The notes under the pieces were generated by a model. The model worked only from the letters and a program-made list of their open reading frames with translations. It did not search any database and was not told the DNA's origin. From the NCBI GenBank assembly GCA_964627535.1, contig CAZVJW010000011.1, positions 1 through 64,000 on the forward strand: a stretch of 64,000 nucleotides of DNA. Direction: 5' to 3'. Shown here one piece after another: positions 27,490 through 35,529 of the stretch (the stretch's first letter is position 1; the number at the start of each line of letters is the position of its first letter). Origin of the DNA: UBA1447 sp964627535 (lineage in GTDB: Bacteria > Bacillota > Clostridia > Oscillospirales > Acutalibacteraceae). Position numbers and translations under genes: made by a program.

Positions 27490-28308
27490 GTGAAATATAA
27501 ATTATGTGCTGTTTCGGTACTTTTGATAAGCGTGATCTGCTTTTGCTCCTGCAAAGGTATTACGCCGTCGGATACACAGATGCAAGTAACCGCGCGCCCG
27601 ACGGTGCGGGTGACTGTGCCGGAAGGTTATACCGTGTATCAAATTGCCAAGCTGCTTGAAGATAATCAGGTTTGCTCAAGAAATGATTTTTTAGCAGCCG
27701 TGAATTCCCCGCCGGAAGGCAACGACTTTGCCGCGGCAATTGCCAACGGCAGGGAGCGGCCTTTTTTGATGGAGGGTTATGCTTTCCCGGATACCTATGA
27801 CTTTTATGTCGGGGAATCGGCTGAAAGCGCGTTAAACAGATTATTACGTAACATGAACAGCAAATTAACGGATGAGGATTATAACAGAGCCGGTGAATTG
27901 GGATACTCAATGGACCAAATAATCACAATAGCCTCGCTTATTCAAGCGGAGTCCGGCTTTAAGGATCAAGATGCCAAGGTGGCTTCCGTTTTGTACAACC
28001 GTTTAGAAAGCAAAAACTTCCCGCACCTTGAATCCAATGTAACCTTCGAATATCTTGACAATTCGGTTGAATCGTTTATTACGGGAGGCAGAAAAAAATT
28101 CAACAGTTTTTACAACACCTATGTATGCCGCGGTTTGCCGGCGGGGCCGATATGCAACCCGGGTAGAAACGCCATTACCGCCGCGCTTTACCCGGCGGAC
28201 ACGGATTACTATTATTTTGTGACGGACAAGAACGGGAACTACTACTATTCGCACACCTACGCGCAGCATTTGGCCAACTGCAAAAAAGCCGGCGTCACAA
28301 CCGGTTAA
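27490..28308 (+). CDS. mltG: MltG/YceG-like endolytic transglycosylase, predicted lipoprotein
   Basis: About 272 residues, shorter than E. coli MltG (about 340). The LysM-like start VTVPEGYTVYQIAKLLEDN and the catalytic block ITIASLIQAESGFKDQD (Glu about residue 154), followed by SVLYNRLES, mark the YceG family, which cuts nascent peptidoglycan strands. The first residues VKYKLCAVSVLLISVICFCSC form a signal with cysteines at about 19 and 21 that fit a lipobox, so it is probably lipid-anchored rather than held by a membrane helix. GTG start chosen for its spacing to GGAGG. Confidence 0.85.
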   Translation: MKYKLCAVSVLLISVICFCSCKGITPSDTQMQVTARPTVRVTVPEGYTVYQIAKLLEDNQVCSRNDFLAAVNSPPEGNDFAAAIANGRERPFLMEGYAFPDTYDFYVGESAESALNRLLRNMNSKLTDEDYNRAGELGYSMDQIITIASLIQAESGFKDQDAKVASVLYNRLESKNFPHLESNVTFEYLDNSVESFITGGRKKFNSFYNTYVCRGLPAGPICNPGRNAITAALYPADTDYYYFVTDKNGNYYYSHTYAQHLANCKKAGVTTG

Positions 28309-28345
28309 TCCGGGTTATGAGTCGGCAAAAACAAAATTTTAGCGA

Positions 28346-30049
28346 TTATTGGTCTTGTTCTTTCAGCTTTTTCAAATCCGCCGCGCGGATATCGGTGCGT
28401 TTAATCTTGCCGCTGCTGGTTTTCGGCAGAGCCGCGGTAAATTCGACAATTCTCGGATATTTATAGGGAGCTGTGACTCGTTTAACGAGGTCTTGCAGCT
28501 CCTTTACCAATTCATCACTTGGCTCAAAGCCGCGGGCGAGAACCACCGTTGCCTTCACGACTTCGCCTCTCATCTGGTCCGGATAGGCGGTGACAGCGCA
28601 CTCAAGTACGCAAGGGTGTTCCATCAAAGCGCTTTCCACCTCAAAGGGGCCGATGCGGTAGCCGGAGCATTTAATCACATCGTCATTGCGCCCGACAAAC
28701 CAGTAATATCCTTCCGCGTCGCGCCAAGCGGTGTCGCCGGTGTTGTAATTGCCGTTATGAAAGCTTTTCTCCATAGCCTCGTCGTCCAGCCAGTATTCCC
28801 TGAAAAGACCGGTCGGATGATTCTCTTTCGCGTTCCTTATGCAGATGGAACCGACAATGCCGTCCTCGCAGTGATTGCCGTTTTCATCGAGCAGGTCAAT
28901 GTCATAAATCGCCGCGGGCTTGCCCATGGAACCGGGACGGATTTTCATCCAGGGGAAGTTCGCAAGCATCACGGAGGATTCCGTCTGCCCGAAGCCTTCG
29001 TAAATCCGCAGACCGGTCAGGATTTCGATTTGCTTGAAAACCTCGGGGTTGAGTGGCTCGCCGGCAAGACTGGCATGCTCGATAAAGCTGAAATCGTAAC
29101 CGGAAAGGTCTTCCTTAATTAAAAACCTGAACACCGTCGCGGGGCAGCAGAGTGTGACCGGGCGCAAGCGCATAATGGCGTCGAGCATACCCTTGGGGAC
29201 GAACTTTTCCGTATCATAGGCGCCGATGGCGGCACCGCAAACCCATTGACCGTATATTTTACCCCAGGCAAACTTTGCCCAGCCGGAATCGGTCTGGGTA
29301 AGATGTACCTTGTTTTCCTGTACGCACTGCCAGTATTTGGCGGTGGCGATTTGGCCGAGCGCGGAGGAATAATCATGCCGTACCATTTTTGGCATACCGG
29401 TGGTGCCGGACGAAAAATAGAGCAAAGCGGAATCCGACGAAACGGTGCCTTCCACACCCTGCGGGCGCGGAAATTCCGGCGAATAGCTGCCAATCTCATT
29501 GCGGTAATCGATGGCACCCGGCACTGCTGAATCGCCGACAGTGGCGAAGGTGTGTACATTTTTGCATTTGGGCAGCACGGCAAAGGCGTTTTCAATAATG
29601 TCTGCGTCATTGACCGTTACAAGCATCTGAACATTCGCGGCGGTAAGGCGGTATTCCAAATCCTTTTGTGTCAGCTGATAGGAGCCGGGAATGGCAACCG
29701 CACCCATTTTGTGCAGAGCGGCAATGGCAAACCAAACCTCCGGACGCTGCCTTAAAATCAGTAAAACCGTATCACCTTTTTTGATGCCCTGTGCCTTGAA
29801 AAAGTTGGCGGCGCGGTTGCTTTGCTCCTTCACATCTTGAAAGGTGAAGCGCTGCATGTCGCCTGCATCGTTTGTCCAGATAAGGGCAAGCTTTTCGGGT
29901 TCCGAATCCGCCCAGGCGTCAACGACATCATAACCGAAATTAAAGGTTTCGGGAACGTTTATTGTAAAGTTTTCCTTCATATCCTCATAGGACGTAAATT
30001 CAAAACGGGGGCAAAAGCGTTTAATGATTTCGTTCATCGCGATAACCAT
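28346..30049 (-). CDS. AMP-forming acyl-CoA synthetase (acetyl/medium-chain type)
   Basis: A 567-residue ANL-superfamily enzyme. The AMP-binding P-loop is LLYFSSGTTGMPKMVRHD; YEGFGQTESSV and YYWFVGRNDDVIKCSGYRIG are the later core motifs. The C-terminal PKTSSGKIKRTDIR has the catalytic Lys. It should make an acyl-CoA from a carboxylic acid, ATP and CoA. The start may be ATG 30049 or another ATG four codons later. It is 42 bases after the XRE-cupin gene, its likely regulator; the acid used is unknown. Confidence 0.88.
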   Translation of the reverse strand: MVIAMNEIIKRFCPRFEFTSYEDMKENFTINVPETFNFGYDVVDAWADSEPEKLALIWTNDAGDMQRFTFQDVKEQSNRAANFFKAQGIKKGDTVLLILRQRPEVWFAIAALHKMGAVAIPGSYQLTQKDLEYRLTAANVQMLVTVNDADIIENAFAVLPKCKNVHTFATVGDSAVPGAIDYRNEIGSYSPEFPRPQGVEGTVSSDSALLYFSSGTTGMPKMVRHDYSSALGQIATAKYWQCVQENKVHLTQTDSGWAKFAWGKIYGQWVCGAAIGAYDTEKFVPKGMLDAIMRLRPVTLCCPATVFRFLIKEDLSGYDFSFIEHASLAGEPLNPEVFKQIEILTGLRIYEGFGQTESSVMLANFPWMKIRPGSMGKPAAIYDIDLLDENGNHCEDGIVGSICIRNAKENHPTGLFREYWLDDEAMEKSFHNGNYNTGDTAWRDAEGYYWFVGRNDDVIKCSGYRIGPFEVESALMEHPCVLECAVTAYPDQMRGEVVKATVVLARGFEPSDELVKELQDLVKRVTAPYKYPRIVEFTAALPKTSSGKIKRTDIRAADLKKLKEQDQ

Positions 30050-30091
30050 TCCTCTCCATATTTGATATTTTGTGCGGTGTTCACAAACACA

Positions 30092-30640
30092 CTATTCGTT
30101 GATAACGGTTAAAAATTTTGTGGTGCCGCCGACAGCCGCCTGGCCGTGAGGAAGGGAGGGGTTGAAATAAATGCTGTCCCCCGGGGTTAACATAAAAACA
30201 TTTTTGCCGACGGTAACCTTCATGGTACCCTCCAAAACATAATTAAACTCCTGCCCGCAGTGAATAACCAGCGCCGGTTCGGTTTCCTTTTTTTCGAGGG
30301 TGACGAGCATCGGCTCCATGGAGCGGTTCATGAAATTGAACGCCAGGCTTTCAAAATGGTAACCCTTGTAGCGGTCAACGGAAACGCCGTCGCCCTTACG
30401 GACAACCGAGTAGGTGTTCATGCGCGGGGAATCGCCGGTGAGCAAAACGGTGGCGTCGGTATCGAGGAGAATCGCTATTTCGTAAAGGGTTCCTATGGGG
30501 ATATCCTTTTCGCCGGTTTCAAACTTGATATACTCATCAAGCTCTATACCCAGGTTATCCGCCATCATTTCGGTGGAAATGTCGAGAATTTCACGAAGTT
30601 CCTTTATCCTTTTTGGTATTTGCATAAGCTCGCTGTTCAT
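30092..30640 (-). CDS. XRE-family regulator with C-terminal cupin domain
   Basis: A 182-residue protein: helix-turn-helix in residues about 7-62 (IKELREILDISTEMMADNLG) and a cupin barrel from about 115 to the end (CGQEFNYVLEGTMKVTVG, then LTPGDSIYFNPSLPHGQ). XRE-cupin proteins usually sense a small ligand and control the genes next to them. AAAGGA precedes ATG. It is the first gene of a unit with the acyl-CoA synthetase, which suggests it answers to that enzyme's substrate or product. Confidence 0.88.
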   Translation of the reverse strand: MNSELMQIPKRIKELREILDISTEMMADNLGIELDEYIKFETGEKDIPIGTLYEIAILLDTDATVLLTGDSPRMNTYSVVRKGDGVSVDRYKGYHFESLAFNFMNRSMEPMLVTLEKKETEPALVIHCGQEFNYVLEGTMKVTVGKNVFMLTPGDSIYFNPSLPHGQAAVGGTTKFLTVINE

Positions 30641-30680
30641 TAATATTCAGTCCTTTCTGTACAGTAGTGGGGCGGTTAAT

Positions 30681-30805
30681 TGTAGGGGACGGGTCATCCG
30701 TCCCGTTTTGAATACAATTTGTAATATAAATTGAAATCTATGCCTGCAAAGCTTAACATTGATAGATTTTCCCTTTTTTTCGGGACGGAGGACCCGTCCC
30801 CTACA
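30681..30805. repeat. TGTAGGGGACGGG inverted-repeat element, copy 1 (125 bp)
   Basis: The 25-bp ends, TGTAGGGGACGGG at the left followed by TCATCCGTCCCG and its inverse complement at the right, differ by one base. A second element with the same ends lies at 48982-49075. The interior is A/T-rich and non-coding. It sits between the divergently unrelated XRE-cupin promoter region and the stop of the CofE-like gene and could also act as a terminator hairpin. Confidence 0.8.
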
Positions 30806-30812
30806 GTTGAAT

Positions 30813-31517
30813 TTATTCAACCTTGCGCACGATGGCTATAGGTGTTTGTTCGGAAGTTTGCCCTAACGGATTATCCTCAAAAGCGGCTTTACATAGTTCA
30901 ACATCTATATTTTTGTCGGAAATTCCGAGAACCTCTCTGCCTAAATCATTGGCATCCATAATAACGACGGGGAAGCCGGTATGCGCTTGAAGTTTTTCCG
31001 CAACACCGTCAGGATCTTTTGGCGCCAGTTTTGCGTAGTGGTTGTAAGGCGGCAGTGTATAATCGCAAGGGCCGTCAATCGCCCTACCTTTGTCACCTAC
31101 TATTCTATAAAAAATGCCGCGTACACCGAAAGGTTTTGTAACAGCAGAACAAAAAGCTGCAAGAAAAATTTTAGGCAGTCCGATATCCTGAATGGCGAGT
31201 TGCATGGTCCATGGGCTGCCGAGCCCTATTCCGTAAGGGGATTTATAGACAAATTTACAAAAGAAATAAGCAAGACGTGTTGGCTTTATGTCGTCAATAT
31301 CAAAGGCTCTGCCTTGGCTTATCGCGACAATTTTTTCGCTGATAAATATCATGTCACCTTTTTGAAGATAAGCCTTAACATATTTATCCATAATATCAGT
31401 CAAATTATCCCCGCTCATTACCACATGAGTTTTTATGGGATAACGGAGAAAATTTCCATATCCGGTAGAGATTTCCAGCTGTTTGTCCTCATTGGGTAAT
31501 AGGGAGTTGATATCCAT
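30813..31517 (-). CDS. CofE-like coenzyme F420-0:L-glutamate ligase family protein
   Basis: A 234-residue protein resembling CofE, the GTP-dependent ligase that adds glutamate to F420-0: GDMIFISEKIVAISQGRAFD, then GVRGIFYRIVGDKGRAIDGP and VVIMDANDLGREVLG. AAAGGAG precedes ATG. No other F420 gene is in the window and I expect this organism not to make F420, so it more likely ligates an amino acid to another acid. Monocistronic with its own promoter. Confidence 0.7.
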   Translation of the reverse strand: MDINSLLPNEDKQLEISTGYGNFLRYPIKTHVVMSGDNLTDIMDKYVKAYLQKGDMIFISEKIVAISQGRAFDIDDIKPTRLAYFFCKFVYKSPYGIGLGSPWTMQLAIQDIGLPKIFLAAFCSAVTKPFGVRGIFYRIVGDKGRAIDGPCDYTLPPYNHYAKLAPKDPDGVAEKLQAHTGFPVVIMDANDLGREVLGISDKNIDVELCKAAFEDNPLGQTSEQTPIAIVRKVE

Positions 31518-31557
31518 AAATCTCGTGACTCCTTTAGAATCGATGTAATTTTTTAAT

Positions 31558-31586
31558 ATTTTACTCTAATGAAACCGATTTTGCAA
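31558..31586 (-). promoter_or_regulatory. promoter of the CofE-like gene
   Basis: Minus strand TTGCAA (31586-31581), 17-bp spacer, TAAAAT (31563-31558), about 41 bases before the start. Confidence 0.55.
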
Positions 31587-31771
31587 GGATTACTGAGTTT
31601 TAAATGACATTCTCTTCGGATATTTTGTATTTAAAGGGATAACAGTCATGTTTTAAATGACTTTTTAAATTTATCTGTACTTGAAAATCTTATAAAAATT
31701 AAATTATTATGCAATAATCAATGAAATATGTTAAAAATATAGAATAAAATTCATAAATATTAAAATATTTG
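31587..31771. other. A/T-rich spacer between divergent promoters
   Basis: No gene is visible. The only structure is a short inverted repeat AGTCAT/ATGACT (31644-31662) followed by TTTTT, and TTTAAATGAC occurring twice (from about 31600 and 31653), which might be regulatory-protein sites. Confidence 0.4.
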
Positions 31772-31800
31772 TTGACAAATATGGAATTGTGGCATATTAT
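31772..31800 (+). promoter_or_regulatory. promoter of the SigH-like gene
   Basis: TTGACA (31772-31777), 17-bp spacer, TATTAT (31795-31800), 38 bases before the ATG. A near-consensus vegetative promoter. Confidence 0.75.
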
Positions 31801-31837
31801 GAATGAGCGCAAATGTTTCTCCCCGTGAGGTGAGCTG

Positions 31838-32416
31838 ATGAGTGGTTTTAACAATGTGAAATCCGGTGACGAAAACCTTGTTTTGCTTGCCCAAAAAGGG
31901 GACAATGATGCGATGTCGGCCTTAATATCGGAGTTTGTACCTTTGGTCAAATCACGGGCAGCGGCTATGGCAGGCAATAATCTTGAAACAGACGATTTGG
32001 CGCAGGAAGGCATGTTAGGCTTTCTAAATGCTGTTTACAGTTTTATGCAGGGCGGCGAAGCATCCTTCCGAACATATGCCGCCGTTTGTATTAGCAACCG
32101 GATCATTTCAGCCGTACGTTCACAGCTTAGCCGGAAAAATATGCCCTTGAATTTCAGCGTTTCGTTAAGCGATGATGAATACCTTGCGGAAGACACTGAG
32201 GCTGATCCTCAAAACATTCTTTTAGCACAAGAAGAAACTGCCCGCCTTCTCAACATATTAAACGGGCAATTGTCAGGTTTCGAAAGAGCAGTTATCAGAC
32301 AATACCTTTCAGGCCTCAGTTACGAACAAACAGCAAAACGCTTGAGCGTAACAACCAAGGCGGTTGACAATGCGTTGCAAAGAGCAAAAAAGAAGCTTAA
32401 ATCAACAGAAACATAA
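31838..32416 (+). CDS. sigma-70 family RNA polymerase sigma factor, SigH-like
   Basis: A 192-residue sigma factor. Region 2 is seen in TDDLAQEGMLGFLNAVYSF and ASFRTYAAVCISNRIISAVR; region 4 is the C-terminal LSGLSYEQTAKRLSVTTKAVDNALQRAKKKL. The stretch SRKNMPLNFSVSLSDDE echoes the PLNxxVSL segment of SigH, the early-sporulation/competence factor, so a SigH relative is likely. GAGGTGAG precedes ATG. No anti-sigma gene is adjacent. Confidence 0.85.
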   Translation: MSGFNNVKSGDENLVLLAQKGDNDAMSALISEFVPLVKSRAAAMAGNNLETDDLAQEGMLGFLNAVYSFMQGGEASFRTYAAVCISNRIISAVRSQLSRKNMPLNFSVSLSDDEYLAEDTEADPQNILLAQEETARLLNILNGQLSGFERAVIRQYLSGLSYEQTAKRLSVTTKAVDNALQRAKKKLKSTET

Positions 32417-32472
32417 ACGTTGACTGCCTCGGCAGATATTCATTCCACTGACTACGGCCCATTAATTAAATA

Positions 32473-32538
32473 TGCCCGCGTAGCTTAAAGCAGAGCGTTG
32501 TTAATCCAAAGGTGGCGGTGCGATTCCGCACAAGGGCA
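32473..32538 (+). tRNA. degenerate tRNA-Asn-like sequence (pseudo-tRNA)
   Basis: This 66-nt stretch keeps tRNA landmarks: 5' GCCC paired with 3' GGGC, TA at positions 8-9, a D-stem GCTT/GAGC, and a T-arm GCGG/CCGC around TGCGATT. The anticodon arm reads TTGTTAATCCAA. It looks like TTGGACTGTTAATCCAA (an Asn GUU arm) with five bases lost, so the 5' half of the stem is broken. D-loop GG is also missing. It cannot be a normal decoding tRNA. It lies 28 bases before the zinc-ribbon gene, with no promoter of its own seen. Confidence 0.6.
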
Positions 32539-32566
32539 AATATTATTTTCAAGCGAGGTTAAAAAA

Positions 32567-32851
32567 ATGTACGAAGACAAAACACTCATCTGTAAGGACT
32601 GCAACGAGGAATTCATCTTTACTGCCGGCGAGCAGGAATTCTATGCCGAAAAGGGTTTCGTAAATGAACCCCAACGCTGCAAAGCCTGCCGTGATGCACG
32701 CAAAAACGGCAACCGCGGTGAACGCGAAATGTTCACAGCCCCCTGCGCAAAATGCGGCGGAGAAGCAAAAGTTCCTTTTAGACCGCGTGAAGATCGCCCT
32801 GTTTACTGCAGCGCATGCTTTGCAGAGATGCGGGAAGAAACAGAAGCATAA
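32567..32851 (+). CDS. zinc-ribbon/treble-clef domain protein
   Basis: A 94-residue protein with two zinc-binding units: CKDCNEEF then RCKACRDARK (residues about 9-50), and CAKCGGEA then YCSACFAEM (about 60-90). It belongs to the small CxxC-x17-CxxC type zinc-ribbon proteins of Firmicutes, whose function is unknown. ATG 32567 has GAGGTT upstream. It stands between a tRNA-like sequence and a terminator; the tRNA-like RNA may be part of its leader. Confidence 0.82.
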   Translation: MYEDKTLICKDCNEEFIFTAGEQEFYAEKGFVNEPQRCKACRDARKNGNRGEREMFTAPCAKCGGEAKVPFRPREDRPVYCSACFAEMREETEA

Positions 32852-32880
32852 TCTAACTTTAGGTTTATTTATGCGAACCG

Positions 32881-32910
32881 AACGTTCCGGAGAAATCTGG
32901 AGCGTTTTTT
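32881..32910 (+). terminator. Rho-independent terminator
   Basis: AACGTTCCGGA pairs with TCTGGAGCGTT (two wobble or mismatch positions), loop GAAA-like, followed by TTTT. It closes the zinc-ribbon unit and uses a CTCCGGA-type stem shared with two other terminators in the window. Confidence 0.75.
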
Positions 32911-33031
32911 GCGGGTTATTTTACTTAGAAACCTTATAAAACTAAACAGATTGTCCCTTTTGTCTAAAACGGTAAATTCAAAAATAAAAATAAGTGTTAT
33001 CAATATATATTATGCAGACACTTTTTTGGCA

Positions 33032-33040
33032 TGTTATAAT
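33032..33040 (+). promoter_or_regulatory. extended -10 promoter
   Basis: TGTTATAAT fits the extended -10 consensus TGnTATAAT. It lies 47 bases before the start of the EEP-family gene; no -35 box is obvious. Confidence 0.5.
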
Positions 33041-33086
33041 ATGGCAAGTCAAAGTTGATACAAAAAATCATGGGGGTATGAAAACC

Positions 33087-33974
33087 ATGTCAAAGTTAAA
33101 AGAATTCTATGTTAAGCTCGTTTCATATATTGCAATTTTTGCTGCGGTGTTCAACCAGTTCGGCTATACCCTGCATTTAGAGCGGGATATTTACCCCAAG
33201 GCGGAAAACACCGTGCGGGTGATGAGTTTTAATGTGTTATGCGCCGGCGAAGGCGAGCACGCCATGCAAAACCGACTGGGGATTGTCACACAAACCATTG
33301 CCGAATATTATCCGGATTCCATCGGGTTACAGGAAGCTACTCCCGCATGGATGCTGTGTTTAAGTAATCAGTTGCCGGAATATGACTATGTGGGTGTTGG
33401 ACGGTTTGACGGTCATATCCTCGGTGAATTTTCCGCAATATTTTATTTGAAAGAGAAGTACAAAGTCGTTAATTCCGGTACCTTCTGGATTTCGGAAACG
33501 CCCGATGTGCCTTCAAAAGGATGGGACGCCAGCATCAACCGCGTGTGCACATGGGCGGTTCTCGAAAACAAGGCGACCGGGGAGCAATATGCGCATATTA
33601 ACACGCATCTGGACTACAGGGGCGTATTACCGCGCCAAAAAGGAATCGAGATGATTCTTGAAAAAGCCGCGGAACTGAACAATATACCGGTTGTAGCCAC
33701 AGGCGACTTTAATCTGGACGAGGGCAGCGATTATTACAAACAACTGACGGCAGGCGTGCTGCTTGACACGAAATTTTTGGCACCGGACACGATGCAAAAT
33801 GCGACATATCACCATTATACATTACCGACTGACCCTAAAAATGTGATAGATTTTGTTTTGGCAAACGACAAGGTAACACCTTTAGTTTACCGGGTTGTGA
33901 CAGCGGGCATTGACGACAAGTTCGTTTCCGACCATTACCCGGTTTATTCGGATATGCTGCTGAATGCCGAATAG
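33087..33974 (+). CDS. endonuclease/exonuclease/phosphatase (EEP) family protein, membrane-anchored
   Basis: About 295 residues. An N-terminal hydrophobic stretch (LVSYIAIFAAVFNQFGYTL) suggests a signal anchor, followed by the EEP fold with VMSFNVLCAGEGE, GLQEATPAWM, INTHLDYRG, ATGDFNLDEG and SDHYPVYSD, holding all usual metal and catalytic residues. Members cut phosphodiester bonds in nucleic acids, inositol phosphates or sphingomyelin. A close paralogue without the anchor is encoded at 41288-42049. ATG 33087 is chosen for spacing to GGGGG; an ATG three codons earlier is possible. Confidence 0.82.
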   Translation: MSKLKEFYVKLVSYIAIFAAVFNQFGYTLHLERDIYPKAENTVRVMSFNVLCAGEGEHAMQNRLGIVTQTIAEYYPDSIGLQEATPAWMLCLSNQLPEYDYVGVGRFDGHILGEFSAIFYLKEKYKVVNSGTFWISETPDVPSKGWDASINRVCTWAVLENKATGEQYAHINTHLDYRGVLPRQKGIEMILEKAAELNNIPVVATGDFNLDEGSDYYKQLTAGVLLDTKFLAPDTMQNATYHHYTLPTDPKNVIDFVLANDKVTPLVYRVVTAGIDDKFVSDHYPVYSDMLLNAE

Positions 33975-33993
33975 AATAAAGTATAAAAGCCAA

Positions 33994-34015
33994 CGCTCCG
34001 GAATTTTCCGGAGCG
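33994..34015. terminator. bidirectional terminator
   Basis: CGCTCCGGAA/TTCCGGAGCG is a perfect 10-bp stem with a 2-nt centre, followed by CTTTT on the plus strand. It lies between the convergent EEP and symporter genes. Confidence 0.8.
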
Positions 34016-34035
34016 CTTTTGCGTTTATACTCTGT

Positions 34036-35511
34036 TCAAAACAGCTCTTCTTTTATCGCCTCATACTCCGCTTTGTCATCATCGCTCAATGAAGTAATAT
34101 CAACCTTATCAACAATGATTTTTTCAATCAGAGAACTTCTTTTGGGGTTGAGCTTGAGCTTTTTCGCGGCGACAAACGCGATGGTGATAAAAATCAAGAT
34201 CGGGATCATTATCACCATCCGGAGCCCCCAGACGGCCGATGCCGGCTGCTCGAAGCTTGTGACAAGCCCGGTCACATAATCGGTGGTGGGTTTAATAAAG
34301 CCGGTCGTGTCCAGCACAATGCCGGAAATCAGAATAGCGACGGCGGTGGTGGATTTACGTACAAAGGTCATCAAGCCGCTATAGGATCCGGTGTTGCGGG
34401 TGCCGAATTTCAACTCGCCCACATCCACCACATCAGGGAAAATAATCCACGGCATAATCAGGCAGCCGCTCATCCCGAACCCCACGATGACGCACAGCGG
34501 CAGCAGCAGGTAATCATTAAACCCGGCGGGGTAAAAGCACAGCGCAACGATACCGAGCATATAAACGGGGATGCCGGCGCGGTATAAAAAGGGCTTGGCT
34601 TTGTCCCTTTTCATCAGTATATTGTAAAACGGTATGGTGGCGGCGTAGGAGACGGATATCACCACCAGCACAATAAAAGAACTGTAACTCTTAATTTTAA
34701 ATCCGTAATTCACGACCCAGACGATGTTGGCTGTGATCAGGTCCAACGACGAATAGGCAAGGAAGTACATCAACAGCAGGCAGACAAAGGCCTTGAGCCT
34801 CAGCGGAAGCAAAAAGTTTTTAACGGAAAACTTGAGCTTTTCCGCCGGTATCGGCATTCTCTCCCGGCAAACAATTGCGGTGATGAGCAGGGGTATCGCG
34901 TAGTAAATCCCAAAGCCGAAAATCATCAGCAGACTGAAAGTGCGAACCGGTATTTCGCCTTTGTGCAGTTTTTCAAGCAAAAAAATCGGCACACCCGCCG
35001 ATATACCGCCTGCCAGCATGGAAAACCCCTGACGGATCACATTCATCTTGTTTTTCTCGTAATAATTTGATGTAAGCTCCGCCGCCAGTGATAAATACGG
35101 CACGTTGATCATGGTGGACAGCGTGTTGTAAATCAAATAGGCGAGCAGATAAATGAAGTATTTAAAAGTGTTGCTTTTCAACGCGCTGAGCGGCATAAAC
35201 AGCAGCGCGAGCGAGAAAATCAGCAGAAAAGCGCCGACAAAAAGGTAAGGCCGTCTTCTGCCCCATTTGGAGCGGGTGTTGTCGGAAATAATACCCATGG
35301 CAGGGTCCGTGACGGCATCCCACATTTTTGCCAGCATAATGATAGACGCAGCTGCTGTGGCGGTTAAACCGTTGAGCACTAAAAAGACAAGGTAAACTGT
35401 AGCGACCAAAGAAGTCGCCCCGCTGCCGTAAAGCTCACCGACGGAAAAGGCGATCTTTTCTTTCATGCTGAGTTGTACGTCGGATGTTGTCACCGGTAGT
35501 TTGTTCGACAT
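34036..35511 (-). CDS. GPH-family sugar:cation symporter, tandem paralogue B
   Basis: A 491-residue symporter of the GPH family with WDAVTDPAMGIISDNTRSKWG after helix 2 and GELKFGTRNTGSYSGLMTFVR near helix 11. It is a close paralogue of the gene directly upstream (35530-37020); both end in a conserved tail including KYEAIKEELF-like sequence (AEYEAIKEELF here). GGGAGG precedes the ATG and overlaps the previous stop codon, so the two are co-transcribed. Two similar transporters may take related sugars or form different affinities. Confidence 0.86.
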   Translation of the reverse strand: MSNKLPVTTSDVQLSMKEKIAFSVGELYGSGATSLVATVYLVFLVLNGLTATAAASIIMLAKMWDAVTDPAMGIISDNTRSKWGRRRPYLFVGAFLLIFSLALLFMPLSALKSNTFKYFIYLLAYLIYNTLSTMINVPYLSLAAELTSNYYEKNKMNVIRQGFSMLAGGISAGVPIFLLEKLHKGEIPVRTFSLLMIFGFGIYYAIPLLITAIVCRERMPIPAEKLKFSVKNFLLPLRLKAFVCLLLMYFLAYSSLDLITANIVWVVNYGFKIKSYSSFIVLVVISVSYAATIPFYNILMKRDKAKPFLYRAGIPVYMLGIVALCFYPAGFNDYLLLPLCVIVGFGMSGCLIMPWIIFPDVVDVGELKFGTRNTGSYSGLMTFVRKSTTAVAILISGIVLDTTGFIKPTTDYVTGLVTSFEQPASAVWGLRMVIMIPILIFITIAFVAAKKLKLNPKRSSLIEKIIVDKVDITSLSDDDKAEYEAIKEELF

Positions 35512-35529
35512 GATTTACGTGATTCCTCC

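Noticed and set aside
28349..29122. 257-codon open frame opposite the acyl-CoA synthetase
   Set aside because: Composition and lack of motifs fit an antisense shadow of a well-identified enzyme.
32473..32538. A functional tRNA-Asn
   Set aside because: The 5' half of the anticodon stem and D-loop GG are missing, and the lower acceptor pairs do not match.
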